From: Pilatotrama ljubarskyi
Lineage: Eukaryota > Basidiomycota > Agaricomycetes > Polyporales > Polyporaceae
Reading direction: 5' to 3'
Assembly: GCA_022385805.1 (NCBI GenBank)
Contig: MU277672.1
Coordinates: forward strand, 602,012 to 666,011
DNA: 64,000 nt
The position numbers were made by a program, and so were the translations under genes. Under the pieces are notes generated by a model. The model ran no database searches. It was not told where the DNA came from and saw only the letters and a program-made list of their open reading frames with translations. This document shows, in pieces, positions 22,162 to 31,902 of this stretch (its first letter is position 1; each line of letters starts with the position of its first letter).

Positions 22162-23422
22162 ATGGGTCGCTTAGCTGAGATGCAGAGGAAGCTCCTTGAG
22201 GTGCGTACGCTCACTTTTGGCTGCGCGAGACGTTGCTGATCTCCCCACAGCAAATGATGGGCCCAGAGGCCATGGGCGTATCCAACGCTAACCTCCACTG
22301 GTCCGACGAGAAAGTATGCAGGAACTTCCTATGTGGAACTTGCCCCCATACCCTCTTTACCAACACGGTGAGTCTCCCTGCTCCAAACGTGTCTGAGGAC
22401 GACCGCTGACATAGGCGCAGAAAATGGACCTCGGCGCATGCCCCAAGTCCCACACCGAGCGGCTGAAGACCGAGTTCCTCGCTGCACGCGAAGCCAACCC
22501 GAACGACCCCATTTTTGCGCGCTTCCAGCAGGAATACGAGTCCAACATCTTCGCGTTCGTCGACGAGTGCGACCGGAGGATCCGGGCGGCGCACAGGAGG
22601 TTGGAGAAGACGCCCGAGGAGAACGCGAAGACGACCAATTTGGTGAGTAATGTTGTCTAAAAGACTAGCGAAGCTGCGTACTCATGCGCCACAGATGAGG
22701 GAAATTGCTGAAATCGAGCTCGCCATCCAAGGCGGTACCGAGAAGATTGAGACGCTCGGCGAGCAGGGCAAGGTGGAGGAGTCCATGAGGGAGATGGCGG
22801 CAATCGAGGCGTTGAAGAGCGAGAAGGCCGACAAAGAGGTGCGTCCGCACGACCTTGCTCCATGGTTCCATCCGGCTGACATATTTTGTTCTAGCGGGAG
22901 CTCCAACAACTCACCGACACCTCGGGAGCGTCCGGCCACCAGAAGCTCCGCGTCTGCGATGTCTGCGGTGCCTACCTCTCCGTGCTCGACTCTGACCGTC
23001 GTCTCGCCGACCACTTCGGCGGTAAGGTATGTCGCATTCCATCCTCCTGCTCGTAGTGGGGCTTGTGCTGACCCCTCTGCCCTACTCCAGATGCATCTCG
23101 GTTACCACGAGCTCCGCAACATGCTGGTCAAGTTCAAGGAGGAGCGCGAGAAGCGCAAGGCCGCAGGGCAGCCCGTGGGTGCGCCCAACGGGCCCCCCGG
23201 CACCCCCGCGCCCGGCGCTACGCCAGGGCGTGGCGGCGAGCGCGACTTCCGCTCGTCTCGAGACGACTACCGGGAGCGTGACCGGGGCTACGATAGGCAC
23301 TCGCGGTATGAGTGAGTGGTGTTGCTGTGTGTACGTGAAGCGTTGGACGATGCTGATGTGTGATCGTGCTGTGTTGCAGTGATCGAAGACGGTCGCGTTC
23401 GCCTGGCCGGAGGAGGTACTGA
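22162..23422 (+). CDS. LUC7: U1 snRNP-associated protein LUC7
   Basis: Six or seven exons encode a LUC7 family protein, a U1 snRNP component that helps select 5' splice sites. Exon 1 is short (MGRLAEMQRKLLE) and matches the conserved LUC7 N-terminus; exon 2 reads QMMGPEAMG. The first zinc finger (CCCH) is visible as VCRNFLCGTCPHTLF followed by GACPKSHTERLK. A helical middle region follows (QEYESNIFAFVDECDRRI, then a Glu-rich coiled coil). The second zinc finger (C2H2) reads LRVCDVCGAYLSVLDSDRR and ends HFGGKMHLGYHELR. The tail is Gly/Pro-rich, then RS/RD-rich (ERDRGYDRHSRY, RRRSRSPGRRRY), typical of metazoan-like LUC7L proteins and longer than the yeast form. Convergent with the next gene. 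Confidence 0.95.
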
Positions 23423-23608
23423 ACGGAGGTCCCTTCGTGCTTGTCCGACTTTCTCGTCAACGGTTCCGTCGTATTTGTTTTCGTCATTGTCATTAGTGTA
23501 TTGTAATACTATCCTGGTGAGTATCCGTAATGTATGCGGTCCGTGAGACGTGAGATGTCGCGAGTATTCTACCGAGTCAACCAAGAGGGCTGGGCCGGTC
23601 TACAGGTA

Positions 23609-26215
23609 CTATCCGCCACTCCAGCCCTTCCAGTCGAACGCAACACCCTTCGTTTTCACCTTCCCCCTCCGGCTCTTCCCTGTCGAGGACTGATCCACCT
23701 TGTCCTTCGTTCTGTCTGGCCTGGTCGCCTCTTCCTTGTTCTCAGCCATCTTGAACCTTGGTGTCGTCACGGCCGGAGCGGACACCTGCCTCTCCCCTTT
23801 TCTGCTCTCAGGACGCTCTGTGGCCAGCGGTGCCTTGTCTCGGGAGACGGGCAGGGTCGTCTGTATGCGCGCCTTCGACGTCAAAGTCGCGCTCGAGGGG
23901 TGTGGCTTGTGTTGTGAGACTGGCTTGAAGTAGGAGGTGGGCCAGTCGGGGACCGTCAAGGAGGTGATGGGCTTGAGCTTCTTGGAGGACTCGGAGGACG
24001 GGCCTGGGGGTGGCTCGGCATTTGTCGTTCGAGCGGCTTCTAGGGCTCGCTTGCTTGGGCTCGGGGTGCCGGCACTGGCACGAGCCCCAGAGGGAGGCGG
24101 TGGGTCGGCCGGGGCGCGCGGCGCGGGAGGCCGTGGCGCAGGCTTCGTAGTCGGAGCAGAGCGAGTCGGCCCCCCGGACTTTGACGCGCTCACCTCTAAC
24201 GTCTTTGAACTCTCTGCGGCCCGGGGAGGCTTCGCCTTCGGGACTGCGGCCTTGCGCAGCTGCGCGGCCCTCGCAAACGGGTTCACCCGCCCCGCGCTGG
24301 GCCCCCCGCTCGACGCACCGGCGGCCTTCTGCGGATCGCCGCCGTTCCTCTGCACTTGCTTCTCGTCCGAGCGCTTCTGCACCATGCTGAAGAGGCTCTG
24401 GATGCTCGAGAGCGCGTGCATGCGCTTGCGGGCTTGGTCCGCCGGGGCGGGGGCGGTTTCTTCGAGGACGCTACGCTTGCGTTTGAGCGAGTGTGCGTCC
24501 GAGTCCCGTGATGATTGGCACGCAGAGGTGGAGGAGGCCTTCGCGGGGGGCGACGCCGGGAGGGCGCTCCAGGGCGGCGGCGCGCGGAAGAGCGTGAGCG
24601 GGTCAGGCTGAGAAATATTCCGCTGCAGGTACCTCTCCGCGGGGCCGCTGCTGGATGCGGTCGCGGAAACCCTGGGCGTGGAGGACGTGCGGCGGGGAGG
24701 GGGCGCATAGAACATGACGGCGTCGCGCTGCCGGAGATACTTGCAGCCCTCATCCTCGGCTACGTCCATCATCCAGTTCGATTCGTCTTTGGGCGAGGGC
24801 GAGGGCGGCCTGGGGGAGCGGGGGCGGAGGTCGGTGCCCCAGCCATCCTCGGACGGGTCGTAAGGGCCGGGCGGCTGTGGGGAGAGGTAGCGGTGGTTGG
24901 AGAAGTCGCGTGGATTGTCATCAGAGTGGCTGTCTGAGTCGTCGGACTCTTCGAGCGAGGGCTGGTTGTCTGCAGGAGTGGGGGGATGCTCGTCGATGTC
25001 TCGGAAGGGCGGGGAGTCCGCCCGGGGCGGCTCGTAGGGGAGGAAGACGTCTTTGCGCCTGCTGCTGATCCAGGTGCCTTGCTTCGTATGTAGACCGTCG
25101 TCGTCATAGTCGTCGCTCGCGTCGGCGTACAATGCGTTGAGGGGAGGCTTGTGAGCCCTGGGCGGGGGTGATTCATGCTGGAGCGTGTCGATGTTGAGGA
25201 CGAACGGCGCGGGATGCGAGAACAGCGGCTCCTTGTGCGCGTCCGTCTCGCCGGCGAGCAGTTCGAGAGCTGCACTCATAGGGCTCGGGTGGTAGAGGCG
25301 AGTGTTCGCGCTCGGTTTGAAGGGCAAACTGCGGTGTCGCCAAGGTGTGCATACGGTGCCCCGCAGGTCTATCAAGGATGTCAAGCATGAATATGTCTGA
25401 CGAGCTGGAACTTCCTGGGTAGAGTGACCTCTTGCACGCACCTACGACGCTGAGAAGGGGAAAGCGGGTGAGCCAGTAGAACACTTTGTCGTCGATGTTG
25501 ATGCAGTCTCTCAGGTCGAGGATTCGGAGTCCCCAGGGCCCGCGACGCCCTGCCGCACGACTCTCGTCGGCTTCGCTCCATGCGAGGCTCTTGGCCAGTC
25601 TCTGGACACCCCAGGTTCCGAGAGCGGTGACGCTCACGTCTAGGGCGGCAAGGGTGTGTAAATGGCGCAGCTCGAGCACGGTGTCGTCTGTGAGCACCCG
25701 AGATCGTGTGAGACAAAGGACGGTAACGAGGGAGAAGTGCTGCGTGCTCGGGATGGACTGCAGGAGCGGCACGTGCACGTCCGACAGCGGGAGGGTGTAC
25801 TGGCGAAAAACAGGCGGGAGGTCTTCATCTAGACCTGGATGAGAACCGCCCATAGACGAGGATCGACAGAACTGAGGTCGAACGCGTCGCTGTCACGATC
25901 GAACGGGCGGTAGGTCGGGATGAGCGCCGAGAGGATGTCGAACTGGGTCCTGGAGCGAGGCGCCTGATAACGGACTCGTGCAGGACCGAGAGAGTGCACC
26001 TCGTCCGGATACTCTGCCAGTGCCTTTATGCAGAAGTAGGCGAGCGGTGGCACGTAGCGCAGCCTCACTGCTGGATCCGAGTCGTGCGGGGACTGGTAGG
26101 GTGGGCGAATGGTGGACGGTGCCGGGGGCAGCTTGTACTGCAGAATGGTGGTGCAGGCGTCGTCGGAGGCGAGCGTCGCCTTTGGTGTCCAAAGGACGAT
26201 TGGCTTTGAGGTCAT
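23609..26215 (-). CDS. Large protein with LRR-like N-terminal region and long disordered tail, function unknown
   Basis: Three exons or so give roughly 870 residues. The N-terminal part (26215-25445) has leucine-rich repeat character: TALGTWGVQRLAKSLAW and GLRILDLRDCINIDDKVFYWL resemble RNI/AMN1-type repeats. The rest (25440-23609) is mostly disordered, rich in Pro, Ser and acidic residues, with a basic run SLKRKRSVLEE and several short conserved-looking patches (VNPFARAAQLRKA, WPTSYFKPVSQH, and the C-terminal GVAFDWKGWSGG). The first intron is uncertain: a GTCTAG donor at 25834 could pair with an acceptor giving only 35 nt, or with another in-phase acceptor giving about 77 nt. The second uses GTAGGT near 25440. 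Three ACGCGT boxes lie 48-111 bp before the start. A nuclear, cell-cycle-linked role is a guess. It is convergent with LUC7. Confidence 0.8.
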
Positions 26216-26262
26216 GTTCGGCCTGGCATTTGGCTGAGCGGACGCAGTGGTGGCCGATCACG

Positions 26263-26326
26263 ACGCGTCCCAATTAGACGCGCACGCGTACCAAAACGGG
26301 CGTCTACGCGGTGTGACATAACGCGT
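26263..26326. promoter_or_regulatory. Cluster of three ACGCGT (MCB-type) elements
   Basis: The palindrome ACGCGT occurs at 26263-26268, 26284-26289 and 26321-26326, all within 111 bp upstream of the start codon at 26215. ACGCGT is the MluI cell-cycle box bound by MBF (Mbp1-Swi6) in yeasts. The first two are 21 bp apart, two helical turns. Confidence 0.5.
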
Positions 26327-26507
26327 CCACAACACCTCTCTGGCTGCACTCGTACTTTATTGCGCCGTGCACAAAATTCTCACAGATTCTGATTTTAGGT
26401 CCAAGCGGTCACCCGCCGCGGCACATGTGCACGGATCTTCATGGAGGATTATAAAGAGGACCTGAGCTAAGACAGGGTAGAGCACCGGTGCGTGTATCAG
26501 GGACAAT

Positions 26508-28106
26508 TTACTTTTGCTCCAGCTTGCGAGCAGCCTCGCGTGCCCGCACGTAGTTCGCCCAAAACACTTGCCAGTCAGACTCCAGCGTACCCTCTCCAGG
26601 CTGTCCGATACCTCCAGCCTTGTCCCTTCCAACGCCCGCCCATCCCAGCGCCCGCTCATAGCATTCCAAAGCCTTCGCAGGTGCTTCCGCAGAGCCGCTG
26701 CCTTCCGTAAGAATGCCGATGAGGTTCCAAGCCTCGGCAGCCGTTCTTCGTGCGTCGCGCAGGAGATTCTTCGCCGGACCCTTCATCGACTTCGACTCCG
26801 CGTACTCCTTACTCAGAGGAGTTTCGGAAGCAGGTGGATGAGGGATTGTAGATCCAGGGGCATCGGGGTGAGTGGGCGGAAGGCCAGTGAGGAATAGTGC
26901 AACACGTTCCGAGGACTCGGCAGCCCGTGTGAGCCAGTCAACGGATGTCGCGGGCTTGGTTCGCAACGCATAGAGCACCTCGGCCAGGTGGATGGAGATG
27001 ATAGACGAGCGGTGCAGGACGTATAGACAGTGCAAGGCCTGTCCGGGGGTCGCTGCTTCGAACGACCGAGGAGATGGGATCGAGCGGAGAAGGTTCAGGG
27101 AGGACTCTTCAACAGTCTGTGCCTGGCGTAGCTGACCCGTGGTCGCGTAAAATGCTGAAAGCGAAACCAGGGCCGATACGAGCGTCCTCTGGGCGAGCGG
27201 TGATGACGGAACTATGTCAGGGACCGTCGGCGCAGTATTGGTTGGTGCAGCGTCGAGCTTGCCAGCGGCGAGCTGCATGGAACGTGCCCACCAAGACAAT
27301 GCATCATCCGTGTCGCCTAGCCTCCGGTTGAGGTCACCGAGCTTCAAAGCAATGCGCGCAGCCTGAACGCCCTGCCCGGAGACGTTAGACCATACGCTCT
27401 CATATTCGGCCCGAGCCTCGTCCAGAGCGTTGCGGGTGCCCATCCTGGCAACGACGTCCGCGCGCCTCGCAATGAGGGCGGTAAGCGTCATTGGATGGAG
27501 CCTTCCTTTGGCATTGGCCTGTTCTGCGGCCTCGATGGCGATGCGGAGAAACTCTTGGGCGTACTCGAGGCTGGCCTCGATAGGAGCGAGTTTCGGCCCC
27601 TCGCCATTCCGCCCGGTGAACGCTTTGGAGGCGACGACGCTGCTTGAGCCGCTGCCCCAGTTGAGGACCATCCAGGCACTCCTCACGGCGTGTCTGCCGT
27701 AGAACCCGAGGCCAGGGTCCGTGCCTCCTTTCGGCGACCCCGACCACTTCTCTGCTTCGATGTCCCACTCCCATTGCTTCGCGTCCTCGTCCGTCTCCGG
27801 TGCCATCCCGACGTGTTCGACCCACATATGTGCTCCCTCGAAGGCGGTCCATGAGGTCACGCTGAGGGCCACCAGTCCAATTGCGGTGAACTTGATGAAC
27901 CTCCGGAAGAAGTCGAGCGTGAACATCGTATGTGTGGCGAAGCTGTCATTCAAGTACGGCGTCGGCCTGACGTCGTCCGGCAACGGCGCAGGCGGCTTGC
28001 TCTCGCTCGAGGCATGTCGGCGGGATAAAATCCGAGTCCGAGGATGAGGAGGGACATAGCGGGGGACACTCGCAGCGAGTCGCCGGCGGGCTCTTGAGAG
28101 CATCAT
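26508..28106 (-). CDS. MGR3: MGR3-like mitochondrial TPR protein
   Basis: Intronless, about 533 residues. Residues after the start form a mitochondrial presequence (MMLSRARRRLAASVPRYV, then RILSRRHASSE). One transmembrane helix follows (FIKFTAIGLVALSVTSWTAF). The remainder is all-alpha with TPR-like helices: SLEYAQEFLRIAIEAAEQAN, AALKLGDLNRRLGDTDDALSWW-like helices, and a C-terminal repeat ALECYERALGWAG. This layout matches yeast Mgr3/Ylr106-type proteins that bind the i-AAA protease Yme1 and deliver unfolded substrates to it in the inner membrane. The best start is the ATG at 28106 (or the next one at 28103); an ATG at 28190 exists in frame but would put a non-mitochondrial Arg/Ser stretch first. 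Assignment to MGR3 is by architecture, not by sequence search. Confidence 0.8.
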   Translation of the reverse strand: MMLSRARRRLAASVPRYVPPHPRTRILSRRHASSESKPPAPLPDDVRPTPYLNDSFATHTMFTLDFFRRFIKFTAIGLVALSVTSWTAFEGAHMWVEHVGMAPETDEDAKQWEWDIEAEKWSGSPKGGTDPGLGFYGRHAVRSAWMVLNWGSGSSSVVASKAFTGRNGEGPKLAPIEASLEYAQEFLRIAIEAAEQANAKGRLHPMTLTALIARRADVVARMGTRNALDEARAEYESVWSNVSGQGVQAARIALKLGDLNRRLGDTDDALSWWARSMQLAAGKLDAAPTNTAPTVPDIVPSSPLAQRTLVSALVSLSAFYATTGQLRQAQTVEESSLNLLRSIPSPRSFEAATPGQALHCLYVLHRSSIISIHLAEVLYALRTKPATSVDWLTRAAESSERVALFLTGLPPTHPDAPGSTIPHPPASETPLSKEYAESKSMKGPAKNLLRDARRTAAEAWNLIGILTEGSGSAEAPAKALECYERALGWAGVGRDKAGGIGQPGEGTLESDWQVFWANYVRAREAARKLEQK

Positions 28107-28197
28107 CGAGAGGTGTGTGGTCCCGCCCTGTGACGCGCTCCGCCGTGACCTTCGGGTAACGTCACGAGATCGGCGATGCACGCGCGACACATGCGCG

Positions 28198-28203
28198 ACG
28201 CGT
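28198..28203. promoter_or_regulatory. Single ACGCGT element in the MGR3 / XPD divergent promoter
   Basis: One ACGCGT box lies 103 bp before the XPD start codon, in a 199-bp divergent promoter that also has several GTCACG/CGTCAC repeats. Its role is unproven. Confidence 0.3.
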
Positions 28204-28305
28204 CACTGGTTCCGTCACGCACGCATCTTGTCTCCGGACCACGGTCGTCTCCTCCGTCAGGCCGGACAGACGAACGGCAACCTTCCTGCCCTCGCTTTCG
28301 TAGTT

Positions 28306-31300
28306 ATGAAGTTCTTTATTGACGATCTACCTGTGAGTCGCATGCAGCCAGGGTGCTTCAGGAATGTGGTTGAACCCTTTGACAATCCTCAGATAATCTT
28401 CCCTTATGACCGAATATACCCCGGTATGTAGGGCGGCGAGCGCATACACCGACACGCGGTGCTGACACGCCTGCGCAGAGCAATATGCATATATGTGTGA
28501 CCTCAAACGCACGCTCGACGCCACGGTGGGTTGACTGAAATAAGCATTTCGAGGATTCTGAAAGTGACGCGCTATGCCAGGGCCACTGTCTCCTTGAGAT
28601 GCCCTCCGGGACGGGAAAAACAGTCTCCCTGCTATCTCTCATTGTATCATATCAGCAAGTATGGTATTTGCTTTTGAATGTTACTCCCGCATCTGACGGC
28701 CTCTCCAGTTCTACCCTACCAAGCGAAAACTAATTTACTGCTCACGGACGGTGCCCGAGATCGAAAAGGCCCTCTCGGAGCTAAAGCGTCTGATGGACTA
28801 CCGCAAAGAGGTTGCGGAATCAGACGAACAGCGGGAAAAGGAAGCGAACTTCTACGGTATCGGCCTCACGAGTCGAAAAAACCTCTGCATACACCCCGAG
28901 GTCAGTTTGGTTTGGGGTCTCAGGGGCTTATCAGCAATAGCCCTCATACGGGCTGGAGTGCGGCTGCATATGCCTAGCAAAAATTCGCCGAGAAACGCTT
29001 CTGGATTTGGAAAGAGGGCTGAACGTATCCCACAATACAGGTCTCCAAGGAGAAGAAGGGCAAGGTGGTCGATGCGCGATGTCGGGACCTCACAAATTCT
29101 GCCGTCTGTCAGAAAGGCCGCGAGAACCCCGGTTCCGTTGAACTTTGCGACTGGCATGAGGTCAGGAACTTTTCTTGTGTCCGGAGTCGATGCACTGACC
29201 GCGTAGCAGAATCTGGGCAAGCTCGAGCCTGGCAACTTGATCCCTCCGGGAATATGGACTCTCGCGGACGTCTTGCAGTACGGTCGAGATAACCGCGTAT
29301 GCCCTTACTTTCTTGTCCGTCGCATGGTGAGTCTGTCTGCGGCGAGTATCGTCGGCAAATGCCCATATGGATGATAGATGCCTTTCGTGGACGTCATCAT
29401 CTACTCCTTCCACTATCTCTTGGATCCAAAAGTCGCCGAGCAAGTATCAAAGGAGATCACCAAGGATGCGATTGTCGTCTTCGACGAAGCACATAACATC
29501 GGTAGGGCGAACGTGCCATACGTCGTGCACACGGTGCCGAGAGTCTGACACTTTCCAGATAACGTGTGCATAGAGTCGTTGAGTATAGATCTCACGAGAC
29601 CCATGCTCGACTCCGCCGCTCGGAGCGTCGTGCGGCTGGGAGACAAGATCGACGAGTGAGTACAGGAGGCGCGTGCACCAGCAGCCGAGCAGCGGGCTTA
29701 TCATGCCGATAGGATCAAGAAGACAGACGCTTCGAAGTTGCAGGATGAGTACATGAAATTGGTGGAGGGTCTACAGGAGGCCAACACCGACGAAGACGCC
29801 TTCGTGTCAAACCCTGGTAAGCTTCCCTTCAGCTGCCCCTGTAACACCGCCTGCGGAGCAAACTTAATATCATCTCGGGTTTAGTGCTCCCCGAAGACCT
29901 ATTGAAGGAGGCAGTTCCTGGGAACATCCGAAAGGCCGAGCATTTCGTCGCATTCCTCAAGCGCTTCGTCGAGTACCTGAAGGTGTGTCAGGAGCCCACT
30001 CACGTCATGATGCAGCGCCCCTGATAGGATATATTTGTCAGACACGCATGCGCGTGCTACACGTCGTGGCGGAGACGCCTCTTTCATTTTTGCAGCACTT
30101 GAAGGACATTACGTACATCGAACGGAGGCCGTTGCGGTGGGTCTCATATCCGTTGCTCTCGTGGAACGTGTTGCCGATCATTGCGCGCCAGTTTCTGCGC
30201 GGAGCGCCTGCAGTCGCTAGTGCGGACTCTTGAGCTAAGCCGACTAGACGAGTTTTCCTCCCTGCAGAAGGTGGCGAGTTTCGCTACGCTCGTTGCGACT
30301 TACGAGAAAGGTAAGTTGCGAGCCTACCATCATACTTCCTTGGTCGCTGATTCGAGCTCAGGCTTCCTCCTCATTCTCGAACCGTACGAGACCGAGAATG
30401 CCACCGTACCAAACCCCATCTTCCATCTTACGTATGTTCTCGATACGATCCCGCTCTGGCTACAGACTGAACGCTCCCTCAAGGTGCTTGGACCCTGCTA
30501 TCGCGATCAAGCCGGTCTTCGAGCGATTCAGCACGGTGGTTATTACCTCAGGGACGCTGTCACCCTTGGACATGTACCCGAAAATGCTACAGTTCACCCC
30601 GGTCGTCCAGGAGACTTACTCAATGACCCTGACGCGAAACTCGTTCTTACCGCTGGTGAGCGACGACGGCCCCTTAACGCGACGCGATCGCTCACGACAC
30701 ACCGGCAGGTCATCACGCGAGGTAGCGACCAGGTGGCCATAAGCTCCCGGTTCGAGGTCCGAAATGACCCAGCGGTCGTGCGTAACTTCGGCAGCATCCT
30801 CATCGAATATAGCAAGATCGTGCCGGACGGCATCGTAGCGTTCTTCCCGAGCTACCTCTATATGGAGTCCATTGTTGCGGCCTGGAACGACATGGTGAGC
30901 TCACTCATACGTCTACCGGCGTGCCCGGCCGGGCTGAGCGGTGTTTAACGCGCCAGGGCATTTTGAATGAAGTTTGGAAGCACAAGCTGATCTTCGTCGA
31001 GACCCCGGACGCCAACGAGACGAGCATCGCGTTAGAGAATTACCGCAGGGTAAGCTCTTTACTCAGGACCCCACTTCGTCTCCCGGCCATGCTGAAGAAG
31101 CTCCCGGCCTGCCCTTGTTTCTTTCTCCCGAAGGCATGTGATAACGGCCGAGGCGCAGTGCTTCTGTCTGTCGCCCGTGGCAAGGTATCTGAAGGCATCG
31201 ATTTCGATCACAATTACGGCCGTGCCGTCATTATGTTCGGGTGCGTCTCTACGTTGTCATCGCCGCACTGGCGCACGGGACAAGTGTGGCTGACGCACCA

Positions 31301-31902
31301 TGTGCACGCGGGGCAGCGTGCCGTATCAGTATACGGAGAGCCGCATTCTGAAGGCGCGGCTGGAGTATCTCAGAGACGCGTACCGCATCCGCGAGTCAGA
31401 ATTTCTGGGCTTTGACGCCATGCGGAACGCCGCGCAGTGCGTCGGGCGCGTCTTGCGCGGTAAAACCGACTGGGGTCTGATGGTCTTCGCGGATAAGGTA
31501 TGCACCGTCTGCCCCGCCTTTTAGCGCGCTGGCGGCTCACTGAGTTCCGTCCCGTGCGCGTTCCATGACCACCAGCGGTTTGCCCGGGCGGACAAGCGTG
31601 CCAAGCTGCCCCGGTGGATCAACCAATACATCACGGAGACGGCGTCGAACCTCTCGACGGACATGGCTCTCACGCTCTCGAAGCAGTTCATGCGAATGAT
31701 CTCGCAGAACCCAAACGAGAACCAGACGGGGATATCGCTGTGGACGTTGGAGGACATCGAGAAGGCACAAGCGAAGCAGAAGGAGCAGGCGCTCGCGCAG
31801 GAGGCCGAGCGGCGAGACACGGCCATGGACGAAGATGAGGACGAGTACGGGGACGGAGGACTGGATGATGATGCCCTTGCTGCTGTAGACCTTGACGTAT
31901 AG
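28306..31902 (+). CDS. RAD3: TFIIH DNA helicase RAD3/XPD
   Basis: About 19 short introns interrupt a frame encoding XPD, the 5'-3' iron-sulphur helicase of TFIIH used in nucleotide excision repair and promoter opening. Exon 1 is MKFFIDDLP; exons 2-3 give [20 protein letters not shown], the Q-motif region. Walker A is [12 protein letters not shown]. The FeS-domain cysteines appear in order in [23 protein letters not shown] and ELCDWHE. The DEAH box is [11 protein letters not shown]. Later blocks [51 protein letters not shown] and [18 protein letters not shown] are helicase motifs III-VI. The acidic C-terminus ends at 31902. The start is fixed by the conserved first exon. All key residues seem present, so the gene looks intact. 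Divergent from the MGR3-like gene. Confidence 0.96.

Noticed and set aside
23937..24611. 224-codon plus-strand frame
   Set aside because: Antisense of the disordered tail of the LRR-like gene; composition is a mirror of its Pro/Ser codons.
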